From Flavobacterium sp. (lineage in GTDB: Bacteria; Bacteroidota; Bacteroidia; Flavobacteriales; Flavobacteriaceae), in NCBI RefSeq assembly GCF_024305175.1, contig NZ_JAMWYY010000006.1:1-64000 (forward strand): a stretch of 64,000 nt of DNA, given 5' to 3'. This document shows, in pieces, positions 39,686 to 47,821 of the stretch; the first letter of the stretch is position 1, and every line of letters begins with the position of its first letter. A model generated the notes under the pieces. The model was not told the DNA's origin, made no database searches, and saw nothing but the letters and a program-made list of their open reading frames with translations. A program made the position numbers and the translations under genes.

Positions 39686-41506
39686 ATGCTTAACCGTAAC
39701 GTTTCAAAAGTCCGCTTGTTCTTCCGGAACAATGTCCGCCGCGTTGAAACTTTATTTTTTATTATTAAGAGCCTCCTTAGCGAAAGGCAGTTTATCTATG
39801 TTTCTGCCGTACTGGTATCTGTATCTACTGCTTTTGCTGTTATTGTGCTTAAGGGCTTTGCCCATAACGTGTTTCTTTTTGCCAATTATATAAACGGCTA
39901 TTTAAAGCTGCCCTATATTAACAGTTTGCTGCCCATTGTTGGTATTATACTTACTGTATTTGTAGTGCGTAAGGTTTTAGGTGGTAAAATAGAAAAAGGC
40001 AGCTCCCGCATACTATATGCTGTTGCAAAACGTGGCGGTATTATGCCCAGAAAGCAAATGTATGCGCAGATTGTAACAAGCTCATTAACGGTTGGCCTTG
40101 GCGGTTCGGCAGGATTAGAGTCGCCTATTACCATTACCGGGGCAGCGTTCGGCTCTAACTTTGCCCAAAAATACAAGCTAAGCAAGAAAGACAGAATATT
40201 ACTTTTAGCATGTGGTGTGGCTGCCGGTATAGCGGCTGCATTTAACGCACCTATAGCCGGTGTACTTTTTGCCATAGAGGTTGTCCTTGCCGATGTTAGC
40301 ATAACCGCATTTATACCCATAATGATATCGGCTGCTACGGGTGCCATAGTATCTACTGTAGTGCTTAATGAAGAAGTATTGCTCTCGTTCCGCCAACAGC
40401 ATTCTTTTGATTACCATAACATTCCCTACTACATTATTTTAGGCATACTGGGTGGGTTGGTATCGGTTTACCATGCACGTAAATTCCAGAAGATAGAAGC
40501 CCATTTTGCTAAAATGCGCAACGGCGACTACCGTAAAGCACTTTATGGTGCTTTGCCGCTTGCAGCACTGATATTTTTACTGCCCACACTGTTTGGTGAA
40601 GGTTATGAAAGCATAAAAGTTTTGGCAAACCCCAACCCGGAAGCATTACTTAATAACACCGTTTTAGAAGAATTTAAACACAACGGCTGGGTTTTACTCG
40701 CTTTTGTAGGCGTTACCATGCTGGTGAAGGTATATGCAACGGGGCTTACACTCTCAAGCGGGGGTAACGGTGGTAACTTTGCACCATCATTATTTGTAGG
40801 CAGCTATCTCGGTTTTTTTGTAGCTAAGTTTGTACACCTGATAGGGCTTGACAGAGATTTACCAGTAGGCAATTTTACCATAGTAGGTATGGCGGGTATA
40901 CTAAGCGGACTGTTTCATGCACCGCTTACAGCTATCTTCCTCATCGGGGAAATTACAGGTGGCTATAACCTGATGCTGCCGCTTATGATAGTATCATCTG
41001 TAAGCTTTGCTGTATCGAAACAGTTTGAAAAACACTCTATGGATATTAAGCACCTTGCCGAAGAAGGCCAGGTATTTACCAGCGATAAAGACCGTAACAT
41101 ACTTTCGAGCATAGACCTGCTGGGCGTGGTAACAACCGATATAAAAACGATACAGACAACGCATAAGCCGGATGATGTTATTAACCTGCTCTCTACCACC
41201 AGCCAAAACATTTTTGCCGTTACAGACGAAAAAAACAGGCTTATAGGCATTGTAGATTTTAACTCGATAAGACATTTGGTTTTTAGTCCCTTTAAAATTA
41301 AGTACAGTAAGCTGGAAGAAATGATAGCCGCACCGCGGGAGGTTGTTTCTTTAGAAGACTCTGTAGAGAGTATTATGGAAAAATTTGATGCTTCGGGAAC
41401 TGATTACCTGCCCATACTTAAAGATGAGCGTTATTACGGCTTTGTATTTAAATCTAAAATACTGGAAGCCTATCGCCAAAAGCTGAAGGAAATAGTTATT
41501 GAATAA
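39686..41506 (+). CDS. ClC-type chloride channel/antiporter with CBS domains
   Basis: A 606-residue protein: about ten to twelve helices (45-460) with 'GGSAGLESPITITGAAFGS' (counterpart of GREGP; the gating glutamate is kept), 'GVAAGIAAAFNAPIAGVLFAIE' and 'GGNGGNFAPSLFVG' (GxFxP). Residues about 480-600 carry two CBS domains ('VVTTDIKTIQTTHKP' and 'MIAAPREVVSLEDSVESIM'), which bind adenosine nucleotides. It moves chloride or other halides across the inner membrane. The first ClC motif GSGIP is not clear, so substrate selectivity is uncertain. Confidence 0.93.
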   Translation: MLNRNVSKVRLFFRNNVRRVETLFFIIKSLLSERQFIYVSAVLVSVSTAFAVIVLKGFAHNVFLFANYINGYLKLPYINSLLPIVGIILTVFVVRKVLGGKIEKGSSRILYAVAKRGGIMPRKQMYAQIVTSSLTVGLGGSAGLESPITITGAAFGSNFAQKYKLSKKDRILLLACGVAAGIAAAFNAPIAGVLFAIEVVLADVSITAFIPIMISAATGAIVSTVVLNEEVLLSFRQQHSFDYHNIPYYIILGILGGLVSVYHARKFQKIEAHFAKMRNGDYRKALYGALPLAALIFLLPTLFGEGYESIKVLANPNPEALLNNTVLEEFKHNGWVLLAFVGVTMLVKVYATGLTLSSGGNGGNFAPSLFVGSYLGFFVAKFVHLIGLDRDLPVGNFTIVGMAGILSGLFHAPLTAIFLIGEITGGYNLMLPLMIVSSVSFAVSKQFEKHSMDIKHLAEEGQVFTSDKDRNILSSIDLLGVVTTDIKTIQTTHKPDDVINLLSTTSQNIFAVTDEKNRLIGIVDFNSIRHLVFSPFKIKYSKLEEMIAAPREVVSLEDSVESIMEKFDASGTDYLPILKDERYYGFVFKSKILEAYRQKLKEIVIE

Positions 41507-41587
41507 ACCTGCTGCAAAACAAACGTTTAAGTTACGTTAAACTGCACCGCGCTGCCATAATGGTTTAATACTTTTACAGTACAACTT

Positions 41588-42523
41588 ATGGCTATGGAAA
41601 ACCAACAGACTTTTGATGTAATTATTATAGGCGGAAGCTACGCGGGGCTTTCTGCAGCACTTGCATTGGGGCGCTCCCTGCGCAACGTACTGGTGATAGA
41701 TAATGGTAACCCCTGCAACGCTCAGGCACCCGAATCGCATAATTTTATCACACAGGATGGCGAAACGCCATTTGCCATACGCGAAAAAGCTAAAGCACAA
41801 CTTAAAAATTATTCTACCGTTCATTTTCTGGAAGAAACAGTAACTGATGCTTTTGAAGAGGGTAATAGTTTTACTGTATCGACAAAAGCAAACAGCAGCT
41901 TTACTGCTAAAAAACTATTATTTACTACCGGGGTTACAGATACCCTACCCAATATAGAGGGCTTTGCCGAATGCTGGGGCAAAAGCATACTGCACTGCCC
42001 CTACTGCCACGGATATGAGGTGGCGGGCAAAAGGCTTGGCGTAATAGGCAATGGCGATATGGGCTTTGAAATGGCTAAAACCATTTGCCACTGGGCCGGC
42101 GAACTTACGCTATTTACCAACGGCACCAGCACATTAAGCGATGAAGAAGTTTTACTGCTTAATAACCGTAATATTAAAGTGGTTGAAAATGAAATATGCG
42201 CTATTGAGCATAATAACGGATATGTAAGCCAGCTTACATTTGATGATACCGAGCCTGAGTATATGGATGCACTCTTCACCCAACTGCCATTTGTGCAGCA
42301 ATGTTCTATCCCTGAGAAAATGGGCTGCGAGTTTACTGAGCATGGTTTTATACAGGTAAGCAAAACTATGGAAACATCGGTGCCGGGAGTATATGCGGCA
42401 GGCGACTGCCTCACGCTGTTCCGTTCTGTGGCTAATGCTGTTGCAGCGGGTAACAAAGCAGGGGCAACCATCAATAAACAGTTTATTGCAGAAGCATTTA
42501 AATTGGAAAAAATAAAGGCATAA
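41588..42523 (+). CDS. NAD(P)/FAD-dependent oxidoreductase, GliT-like (CPYC)
   Basis: A 311-residue thioredoxin-reductase-fold flavoprotein: FAD motif 'IIGGSYAGLSAALALG', redox motif 'LHCPYCHGYEVAGK' (about 137-150), NAD(P) motif 'GVIGNGDMGFEMAK' and C-terminal FAD 'GVYAAGDCLTLFRSVANAVAAG'. The CPYCHGYE loop differs from CATCDG of TrxB and resembles GliT/HlmI-type dithiol oxidases, which oxidise dithiols to disulfides. It may protect against small thiols or form disulfides. An ATG two codons later is an equal start choice. Confidence 0.92.
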   Translation: MAMENQQTFDVIIIGGSYAGLSAALALGRSLRNVLVIDNGNPCNAQAPESHNFITQDGETPFAIREKAKAQLKNYSTVHFLEETVTDAFEEGNSFTVSTKANSSFTAKKLLFTTGVTDTLPNIEGFAECWGKSILHCPYCHGYEVAGKRLGVIGNGDMGFEMAKTICHWAGELTLFTNGTSTLSDEEVLLLNNRNIKVVENEICAIEHNNGYVSQLTFDDTEPEYMDALFTQLPFVQQCSIPEKMGCEFTEHGFIQVSKTMETSVPGVYAAGDCLTLFRSVANAVAAGNKAGATINKQFIAEAFKLEKIKA

Positions 42524-42525
42524 AA

Positions 42526-42552
42526 AAACCGCCTCTTGTGTTGAGGCGGTTT
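42526..42552 (+). terminator. Intrinsic terminator after the oxidoreductase gene
   Basis: AAACCGCCTC and GAGGCGGTTT form a 10-bp stem with a seven-base loop. The trailing T run is short. Confidence 0.85.
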
Positions 42553-42563
42553 GTATATAGTTT

Positions 42564-42592
42564 AGATTTCTCCATTTCAGTCGAAATGGAAA
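42564..42592. repeat. Copy of the AGATTTCTCCA...TCGAAATGGAAA dispersed element
   Basis: Twenty-nine bases here match the reverse complement of 22999-23026 at both ends: AGATTTCTCCA and TCGAAATGGAAA are identical, with a variable 5-6 base centre. The element is itself an imperfect palindrome and lies between convergent genes. Confidence 0.75.
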
Positions 42593-42630
42593 TGCATTTC
42601 TATATTGATCTTTGATTTGTTCAGTATTTA

Positions 42631-43287
42631 TTACTTGTTACCCTTTTCGTAATCAGCAATAAACTGGGCAAGGCCAGAGTCGGTAAGCGGGTGCTTTAAA
42701 AGCCCTGTAATGGCGCTAAGCGGCCCGGTCATAACATCGGCACCAATCTTGGCACAGTTCACTATATGCATAGTATGGCGAACCGAAGCAGCAAGTATCT
42801 GCGTTTCGAATGCGTAGTTATCATATATCTGGCGTATCTCGTCTATCAGGTTAAGACCGTCTGTAGAGATATCATCCAAACGCCCTATAAAAGGAGAAAC
42901 ATAGGTTGCTCCCGCTTTTGCTGCCAACAATGCCTGCCCTGCACTAAACACAAGGGTTACATTGGTTTTTATCCCACGGTCTGCAAAATATTTGGCTGCT
43001 TTTACACCATCCTGTGTCATTGGTAGTTTAACTACTATCTGCTCGTGCAGTTCGGCAAGCTCCTCGCCTTCTTTAATCATGCCTTCAAAATCTACAGCAT
43101 TTACTTCGGCACTTACATCGCCTTCCACTATATTGCAGATGTCTACATAGTGCTTAAGGATGTTATTTTTACCTGTTATACCCTCTTTTGCCATAAGCGA
43201 AGGGTTTGTGGTAACGCCATCTAAAACGCCAAGTGCCTGTGCTTCCCTTATCTGGTCGAGGTTAGCTGTATCAATAAAAAATTTCAT
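42631..43287 (-). CDS. Transaldolase-like aldolase (TalC/Fsa type)
   Basis: A 218-residue protein, the normal size for short transaldolases. It starts '[17 protein letters not shown]', has '[13 protein letters not shown]', '[20 protein letters not shown]' with the Schiff-base lysine, '[31 protein letters not shown]' and '[19 protein letters not shown]'. It transfers dihydroxyacetone units between sugars in the pentose phosphate pathway; fructose-6-phosphate aldolase activity is the alternative. The longest frame runs 20 codons into the upstream gene end and was rejected. Confidence 0.94.
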   Translation of the reverse strand: MKFFIDTANLDQIREAQALGVLDGVTTNPSLMAKEGITGKNNILKHYVDICNIVEGDVSAEVNAVDFEGMIKEGEELAELHEQIVVKLPMTQDGVKAAKYFADRGIKTNVTLVFSAGQALLAAKAGATYVSPFIGRLDDISTDGLNLIDEIRQIYDNYAFETQILAASVRHTMHIVNCAKIGADVMTGPLSAITGLLKHPLTDSGLAQFIADYEKGNK

Positions 43288-43312
43288 ATTATAAAAATTA
43301 TGTTGTTTCTGT

Positions 43313-44020
43313 TTAAAAACGGTAACATGCCGATATACCGGCATCAAACCTGTTTACGGAACGCATATCATCATCCAGTAAATCTATATTGGCATCATAG
43401 TTACCCGGGCCTGTTACATTTAACCCGAACACGATACCTGTTGTATAGCTTATTTTAGGCCCTATTACAAAATTATCAATAATTTCATACCTGTAGCTTA
43501 ATGAGCTCAAAAAGCCTATACCGCCTCCCCTTATTTCATAAAGTTCAGGATAATAGGCATCCTCCTTATATCGGATGTACCCAATAGCCTGCTCCAGGTT
43601 AAGCTCATGGCGGGTATTTTCAGGCAATCTGAAGTTAACCATGTAAGATGGTGCATACAATGAAACGCTTACCTCATTCCTTACATCAGTTATGCCGATA
43701 GGTTCATAATCATTGCCCGGTGCATAAGCATATACATTACTCGTTTCCATATCGGTTGAATAGTTGGTATATACAAAACCGATACAATTGTAATTATCCA
43801 GTTTGTAATACAGGCTAACATCTAATGTAAGCCCCCTGTTATTTTCACGTCGATAATCCCTCTCCCAGTCATTGTAGTATTCATAACTCCCTGAAAAGCC
43901 AATGCCGTAATGCACACCAACATTTAACAGGAAGCCTTCCTGGCTTTCTGTATAATCCTGTGCCGTAGCCGTAAATACACCTGCTGCCAAAAGCACCAGC
44001 GATAGTAAAATTTTTCTCAT
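43313..44020 (-). CDS. Outer-membrane beta-barrel protein
   Basis: A 235-residue protein with signal peptide (1-20, cut at ATA-QD) and alternating beta strands with aromatic girdles ('[20 protein letters not shown]', '[16 protein letters not shown]'), ending in 'GISACYRF'. The C-terminal phenylalanine is the BAM signal. About eight to ten strands fit. No function can be read; such small barrels are often porin-like or structural. It shares the minus strand with the aldolase gene, 25 bases upstream of it. Confidence 0.78.
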   Translation of the reverse strand: MRKILLSLVLLAAGVFTATAQDYTESQEGFLLNVGVHYGIGFSGSYEYYNDWERDYRRENNRGLTLDVSLYYKLDNYNCIGFVYTNYSTDMETSNVYAYAPGNDYEPIGITDVRNEVSVSLYAPSYMVNFRLPENTRHELNLEQAIGYIRYKEDAYYPELYEIRGGGIGFLSSLSYRYEIIDNFVIGPKISYTTGIVFGLNVTGPGNYDANIDLLDDDMRSVNRFDAGISACYRF

Positions 44021-44050
44021 TTGTGTTTTAATTGGTTGACGGCCGCAAAA

Positions 44051-44857
44051 CTACAATTTATAATGATTCATCAGCAATTTTTCGTAAACCTTGTCCGGCA
44101 ATACTCTTTTAAGGACAATAGAAAACTTTTGCATAAAGGCGCCTACCTTATAATGCACTTTTGGGTTGGGGTCTTTCATAATGGCATAAACCGCTTCTGC
44201 CATTTCATCGGGGTTGCTGCCGGAAGTTACATGCTCGTTCATCATTTGCAGGGTGCGCCCGTAGCTTTCTTCATAAGCCGAACCCTTAACAAGCGACGCA
44301 TGGTAACGCCTGTCGGCAATATTAGTGGCAAAATCGCCCGGCGCAACATTGGTAATGGTAATGCCAAAACCTTTAACCTCCATGCGCAGTGCCTCGGTTA
44401 TCAGTTCAAGCGCGCCCTTAGAAGCCGAATATACACTGCGGTAGGGCAATCCCATATATCCGGCAATAGAAGTTACATTGATTATAAGCCCAAACTTTTG
44501 GCTGCGCATGTGCGGCAAAACAGCCTTCATTACTTCTATCGGGCCAAAAAGGTTGGTTTCAAAGTTATTTTTTATTTCAGAAGCGGGTATTTCTTCAAGT
44601 GGCCCTGTTATGCCTACACCTGCATTGTTTATAAGTACATCTACCCTGCCTTCAAGTTGTATCAGCTCTGCAATGGCTGCCTTTATACTTTCGGCATCAC
44701 GAACATCCAGTTTTATGAGCGGAAACGGGGAACCTGCTACATTTTCAGGGTTACGGCTTGTGCCATATACGGTATAACCTTTCTCTTTAAGGAAAACACC
44801 TATAGATTTTCCCAAACCGGAAGAGCCACCTGTAATCAGTACCACTTTTTTTTCCAT
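44051..44857 (-). CDS. Short-chain dehydrogenase/reductase
   Basis: A 268-residue classical SDR. 'VVLITGGSSGLGKSIGVFL' (TGxxxGxG), 'DVLINNAGVGITG' (NNAG), 'VTSIAGYMGLPYRSVYSASKGAL' with Ser, Tyr and Lys of the catalytic set, and 'NVAPGDFATNI' are present. It likely reduces a carbonyl or oxidises an alcohol with NADP(H). The longest frame begins 26 codons earlier inside the SRP RNA terminator and was rejected. The substrate is unknown. Confidence 0.92.
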   Translation of the reverse strand: MEKKVVLITGGSSGLGKSIGVFLKEKGYTVYGTSRNPENVAGSPFPLIKLDVRDAESIKAAIAELIQLEGRVDVLINNAGVGITGPLEEIPASEIKNNFETNLFGPIEVMKAVLPHMRSQKFGLIINVTSIAGYMGLPYRSVYSASKGALELITEALRMEVKGFGITITNVAPGDFATNIADRRYHASLVKGSAYEESYGRTLQMMNEHVTSGSNPDEMAEAVYAIMKDPNPKVHYKVGAFMQKFSIVLKRVLPDKVYEKLLMNHYKL

Positions 44858-44883
44858 TGCTGTGCTTTTTGTAATGTCCAAAA

Positions 44884-44907
44884 ATAAAAAAATCTCCGCG
44901 TGGGAGA
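44884..44907 (-). terminator. Intrinsic terminator of the SRP RNA
   Basis: On the minus strand TCTCC and GGAGA pair around CACGC and are followed by seven T. It starts about 24 bases after the SRP RNA end at 44931. Confidence 0.8.
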
Positions 44908-44930
44908 CCTCATCAAATAAAACAAAAAAT

Positions 44931-45024
44931 GGCAAGCGACCTACATCGCACCGCTACAACCGCATACCTTTGCTGTGTTCCCACCCTGGAGGATTCTGCA
45001 GGAGCTGGTCGTGTAGGACTTGCC
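44931..45024 (-). ncRNA. ffs: SRP RNA, small bacterial type (4.5S RNA)
   Basis: About 94 bases on the minus strand. The apical domain reads CAGG, GUG, GGAA, CAC, AGCA (44988-44971), the same order as E. coli CAGG-UCC-GGAA-GGA-AGCA: a GGAA tetraloop on a three-pair stem flanked by the asymmetric and symmetric loops that bind Ffh. The ends pair (GGCAAG at the 5' end, CUUGCC at the 3' end; CCUACA with UGUAGG next). It guides nascent membrane proteins to FtsY at the membrane. It has its own promoter and terminator. Ends are placed by pairing and may be off by a few bases. Confidence 0.93.
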
Positions 45025-45028
45025 GGTG

Positions 45029-45058
45029 CAAAGATACTATATTTTTATATTTTTGCAA
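45029..45058 (-). promoter_or_regulatory. Promoter of the SRP RNA
   Basis: On the minus strand TTG (45058-45056), 19 bases, then TATCTTTG (45036-45029), an ideal Bacteroidota promoter. Transcription would start within about five bases of the RNA 5' end at 45024. Confidence 0.88.
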
Positions 45059-45113
45059 GGCAATTGGCGTTTTAAGAATACAATTGTATATTGCTTTAAC
45101 TATAAATACAAAC

Positions 45114-46166
45114 ATGAAAACACTTAAAGTATTAGCTTTCATTTCGTTGGCAGCAGCACTAAATTCGTGTAAAGATGACGAAACGGTAAAAAATAATTTA
45201 TTCAGCATAGATACTTCTGCCATGAAGCAGCAATACCAGCCGCAGGAAAGACTTTCTTTAAAGCTGGTAAACAGCAAAAATAAAGAAATTGACTCTATAG
45301 CCTATTTTATAAATGATACAAGGGCTGGCTCTGTAAAAGGAAATGCACCGCTTGACATTGCGCTTAACGGAAAAAAGTTTGGTTACCAGAATATAAAAGC
45401 GGTTGTGTATTATGATGGCGATAATGCTGAAACAACAGGGCGTATTGAACTTGTGAGTGATGTAAAGCCTGAATTGCTGGAATATGAAATTGTAAATGTA
45501 TATCCGCATGATATACAAGCCTACACACAGGGGCTTGAGTTTTACCGTGACACACTTTATGAAGGGACAGGCCGCTACCAGCACTCCAGCCTGCGTAAAG
45601 TAAATTATAAAACCGGAGAGGTTTACAAGAAGGTTGAGCAGGAAGGCAGGTATTTTGGCGAAGGTATAACCGTACTTAACAACAAGGTGTACCAACTTAC
45701 CTGGCGCGAAAAAACCGGCTTTATATATAATGCCGATACTTTTGAGAAGATTAAAGAGTTCAACTATTTTAAAGATATTGAGGGCTGGGGGTTAACAAAT
45801 GATGGTACACACCTGTACCAAAGCGACGGCACCGAGAAAATATGGAAGCTGGACCCTGAAACGCTTAAGGAGGTTGACTATATAAATGTATATACCAACA
45901 ACAGCAAAATTAAGGCAGTTAACGAACTGGAGTGGATTGACGGCAAGATATACGGCAACGTTTACCAACAGGATGCTATTGCCATTATAAACCCTGCTAC
46001 CGGCGCGGTAGAGCACATCATCAACTTTACAGGGTTAAAACAGCAGGTTACCAAACATCCTGACCTTGATGTACTTAATGGTATTGCCTACAACCCAAAA
46101 ACCAAAACTATTTTTGTAACCGGTAAAAACTGGGATAAAATGTTTGAAATAAAAATCAAGCAGTAA
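45114..46166 (+). CDS. Glutaminyl-peptide cyclotransferase lipoprotein
   Basis: A 350-residue lipoprotein (lipobox ALNSC, Cys18). The body is a five-bladed beta propeller of the plant-type glutamine cyclotransferase family: 'YPHDIQAYTQGLEFYRDTLY', 'EGTGRYQHSSLRKV', 'GEGITVLNNKVYQLTW', 'EGWGLTNDGTHLYQSDGT', 'NELEWIDGKIYGNVY' and 'LNGIAYNPKTKTIFVTGK'. It cyclises N-terminal glutamine to pyroglutamate on exported proteins or peptides; many type IX and lipoprotein substrates of Bacteroidota start with Gln. The longest frame reads through the SRP RNA gene and was rejected. Confidence 0.92.
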   Translation: MKTLKVLAFISLAAALNSCKDDETVKNNLFSIDTSAMKQQYQPQERLSLKLVNSKNKEIDSIAYFINDTRAGSVKGNAPLDIALNGKKFGYQNIKAVVYYDGDNAETTGRIELVSDVKPELLEYEIVNVYPHDIQAYTQGLEFYRDTLYEGTGRYQHSSLRKVNYKTGEVYKKVEQEGRYFGEGITVLNNKVYQLTWREKTGFIYNADTFEKIKEFNYFKDIEGWGLTNDGTHLYQSDGTEKIWKLDPETLKEVDYINVYTNNSKIKAVNELEWIDGKIYGNVYQQDAIAIINPATGAVEHIINFTGLKQQVTKHPDLDVLNGIAYNPKTKTIFVTGKNWDKMFEIKIKQ

Positions 46167-46169
46167 TAG

Positions 46170-46403
46170 TTAATCCGCGCTTCGCATTTGTTTTATCCTG
46201 TGGATAATTATAAACATTAAAAAAACTGCAAGGGGCATATATTTAAAGAAGCTGCTAAGTAAACGTTGTGTATCTGAAGAGAATGTAAAGTTGTTCATAA
46301 CAAGATACTCTATCAGCACAAAGGCGGCAATGAGAAGCATAAACTGAAGCAGCCTTGTAAAGAAATAGCCTATTGCCCTGATGATTGCTTTAATTATTTC
46401 CAT
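46170..46403 (-). CDS. Small two-helix membrane protein
   Basis: A 77-residue protein with two predicted helices (about 14-34 and 50-68) and a basic tail 'HRIKQMRSAD'. No family recognised. It begins 'MEIIKAIIRAIGYFF' and is convergent with the cyclotransferase gene, whose stop is three bases away. It could be a real small gene or a chance frame; the clear hydrophobic pattern and the position after a terminator favour a gene. Confidence 0.6.
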   Translation of the reverse strand: MEIIKAIIRAIGYFFTRLLQFMLLIAAFVLIEYLVMNNFTFSSDTQRLLSSFFKYMPLAVFLMFIIIHRIKQMRSAD

Positions 46404-46433
46404 AGTTTTAGCTTTTCATCAAAATTAATAAAA

Positions 46434-46462
46434 AAAGCCTCCCGCACAAACAGGGAGGCTTT
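46434..46462 (-). terminator. Intrinsic terminator of the fasciclin gene
   Basis: AAAGCCTCCC and GGGAGGCTTT form a 10-bp stem with a nine-base loop. The T run follows on the minus strand. Confidence 0.88.
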
Positions 46463-46498
46463 CGGCTAAAATAATATATATAAAAACGGGGGGATACA

Positions 46499-47056
46499 CT
46501 ATTTGTGCATTAACACAGTGTCAACAACATGAATTACGCCATTGCTTTGGTTTACATCTGCAATGGTTATTTTAGCTTTACCGCCTTTTTCATCTATTAC
46601 CACAAGGTCTTTGCCTTCCATTTTAAATACCAGTTTACCTCCCTGTACAGTTTTGGCTTCATAAGTACCACCGTTCTTTTTAATTGCAGCCATAATATCG
46701 GCAGCACTCCAGTTACCTGCTACAACATGATACGTAAGCACACCCTGAAGCATAGCCTTGTTTTCAGGTTTTAAAAGTGTCTGCACAGTACCGGCCGGCA
46801 GTTTATCGAAAGCGGCATTAACAGGTGCAAAAACAGTAAAAGGGCCTTTACCCTGCAGTGTTTCTACCAGCCCGGCTGCTTTTACGGCTGCAACAAGCGT
46901 AGTGTGGTCTTTAGAGTTTACTGCATTTTCTATAATGTTTTTAGAAGGATACATGGGCGCACCGCCCACTGTTTTTGCTTTTTGTGCAAAAGTAGTTGTG
47001 CCGCACATTAGCGTGAATGCAAAGATTGCCGCAGATAAAAATTTCAGAGTTTTCAT
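46499..47056 (-). CDS. Fasciclin (FAS1) domain protein
   Basis: A 185-residue protein with a signal peptide (1-24, cut at TFA-QK) and one FAS1 domain: 'NIIENAVNSKDHTTLVAAVKAAGL', 'GPFTVFAPVNAAFDKLPAGTV', 'MLQGVLTYHVVAGNWSAADI' and 'NGVIHVVDTVLMHK'. FAS1 domains mediate adhesion or bind ligands; single-domain exported forms are widespread in Bacteroidota. All family motifs (H1, YH and H2) are present. It stands alone between terminators. Confidence 0.93.
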   Translation of the reverse strand: MKTLKFLSAAIFAFTLMCGTTTFAQKAKTVGGAPMYPSKNIIENAVNSKDHTTLVAAVKAAGLVETLQGKGPFTVFAPVNAAFDKLPAGTVQTLLKPENKAMLQGVLTYHVVAGNWSAADIMAAIKKNGGTYEAKTVQGGKLVFKMEGKDLVVIDEKGGKAKITIADVNQSNGVIHVVDTVLMHK

Positions 47057-47142
47057 AATTGATTGCTTTTAAGTTATAGCATCATATACGTTGACTGAAA
47101 CAGTGCAGTTTTAAGCTTAAAACAGATTTTGGAAAATATTAA

Positions 47143-47742
47143 CTATTGTAATGTAAAGAACAGAGAATCCTTAATTATCTCATTTTGTAAAAAAGTAGCT
47201 TTTGGTGTAGTTCCATACCTTACACTCCCACTGTTTAAATTTATATGCTTACTTAAAATAAGACCTAAATCTTCATTTAAATAGTAATTCGTAAAACCAG
47301 ATTCTACAGTAGTTTGTCTTTTGTATTTACATTTCCTTATTTCGTATATAGTGTCATTATAACGGATAAACTTTGATGCTGAAGGTTTAAATATATATCG
47401 GTTAAAAAGGATTGAATCTTTTTTAAATTGTAACGTATCATGAAAACTTGCCTGCGCATCATAGATAAACATAACACCGTTTCTATAATAATATTTATCA
47501 ACTGTAAAGTCTAACAATTCAGCTTCGTTATCGTTTAAAATATTATGTTCCAATTCGTAATTATCCTGTCTGTATAATTTGAATCTATCGCTAAATGTTA
47601 TTCTTCTTAAAGGATTTGTTTGAACAAAAAATGGTATTTCCTTAACTAAATAGGTATCAACATCATTGGAAACGTTTTTTTCGTTATTACCACAATTAGC
47701 AAATATCAATGACATTATGATAGATGAAAATATTTTTTTCAT
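47143..47742 (-). CDS. Unrecognised AT-rich lipoprotein
   Basis: A 199-residue protein with lipobox ANC (Cys17, after 'MKKIFSSIIMSLIFANC'). The mature part has beta-strand character with many aromatic and charged residues ('RITFSDRFKLYRQDNYELE', 'FIRYNDTIYEIRKCKYKRQ', 'NYYLNEDLGLILSK'). No family recognised. The sequence is notably AT-rich next to fasciclin and rpsA, which may show recent acquisition. It stands between the fasciclin gene and the rpsA terminator on the same strand. Confidence 0.75.
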   Translation of the reverse strand: MKKIFSSIIMSLIFANCGNNEKNVSNDVDTYLVKEIPFFVQTNPLRRITFSDRFKLYRQDNYELEHNILNDNEAELLDFTVDKYYYRNGVMFIYDAQASFHDTLQFKKDSILFNRYIFKPSASKFIRYNDTIYEIRKCKYKRQTTVESGFTNYYLNEDLGLILSKHINLNSGSVRYGTTPKATFLQNEIIKDSLFFTLQ

Positions 47743-47770
47743 ATTTGATAAGTTAAATTCAAATATAACA

Positions 47771-47800
47771 AAAAGCCCCTCCGTTACCGGAAGGGCTTTT
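47771..47800 (-). terminator. Intrinsic terminator of rpsA
   Basis: AAAAGCCC and GGGCTTTT pair with an inner CCG/CGG stem; T runs follow on the minus strand. It lies 22 bases after the rpsA stop codon. Confidence 0.85.
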
Positions 47801-47821
47801 ATTTATCAGGTTAAGAAAAGA

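Noticed and set aside
44021..44887. 288-codon plus-strand frame
   Set aside because: It is the antisense shadow of the SDR gene; the SDR motifs on the minus strand are decisive.
44862..45113. N-terminal extension of the cyclotransferase frame upstream of 45114
   Set aside because: It reads through the SRP RNA gene and its terminator; a clean lipoprotein signal begins at 45114.
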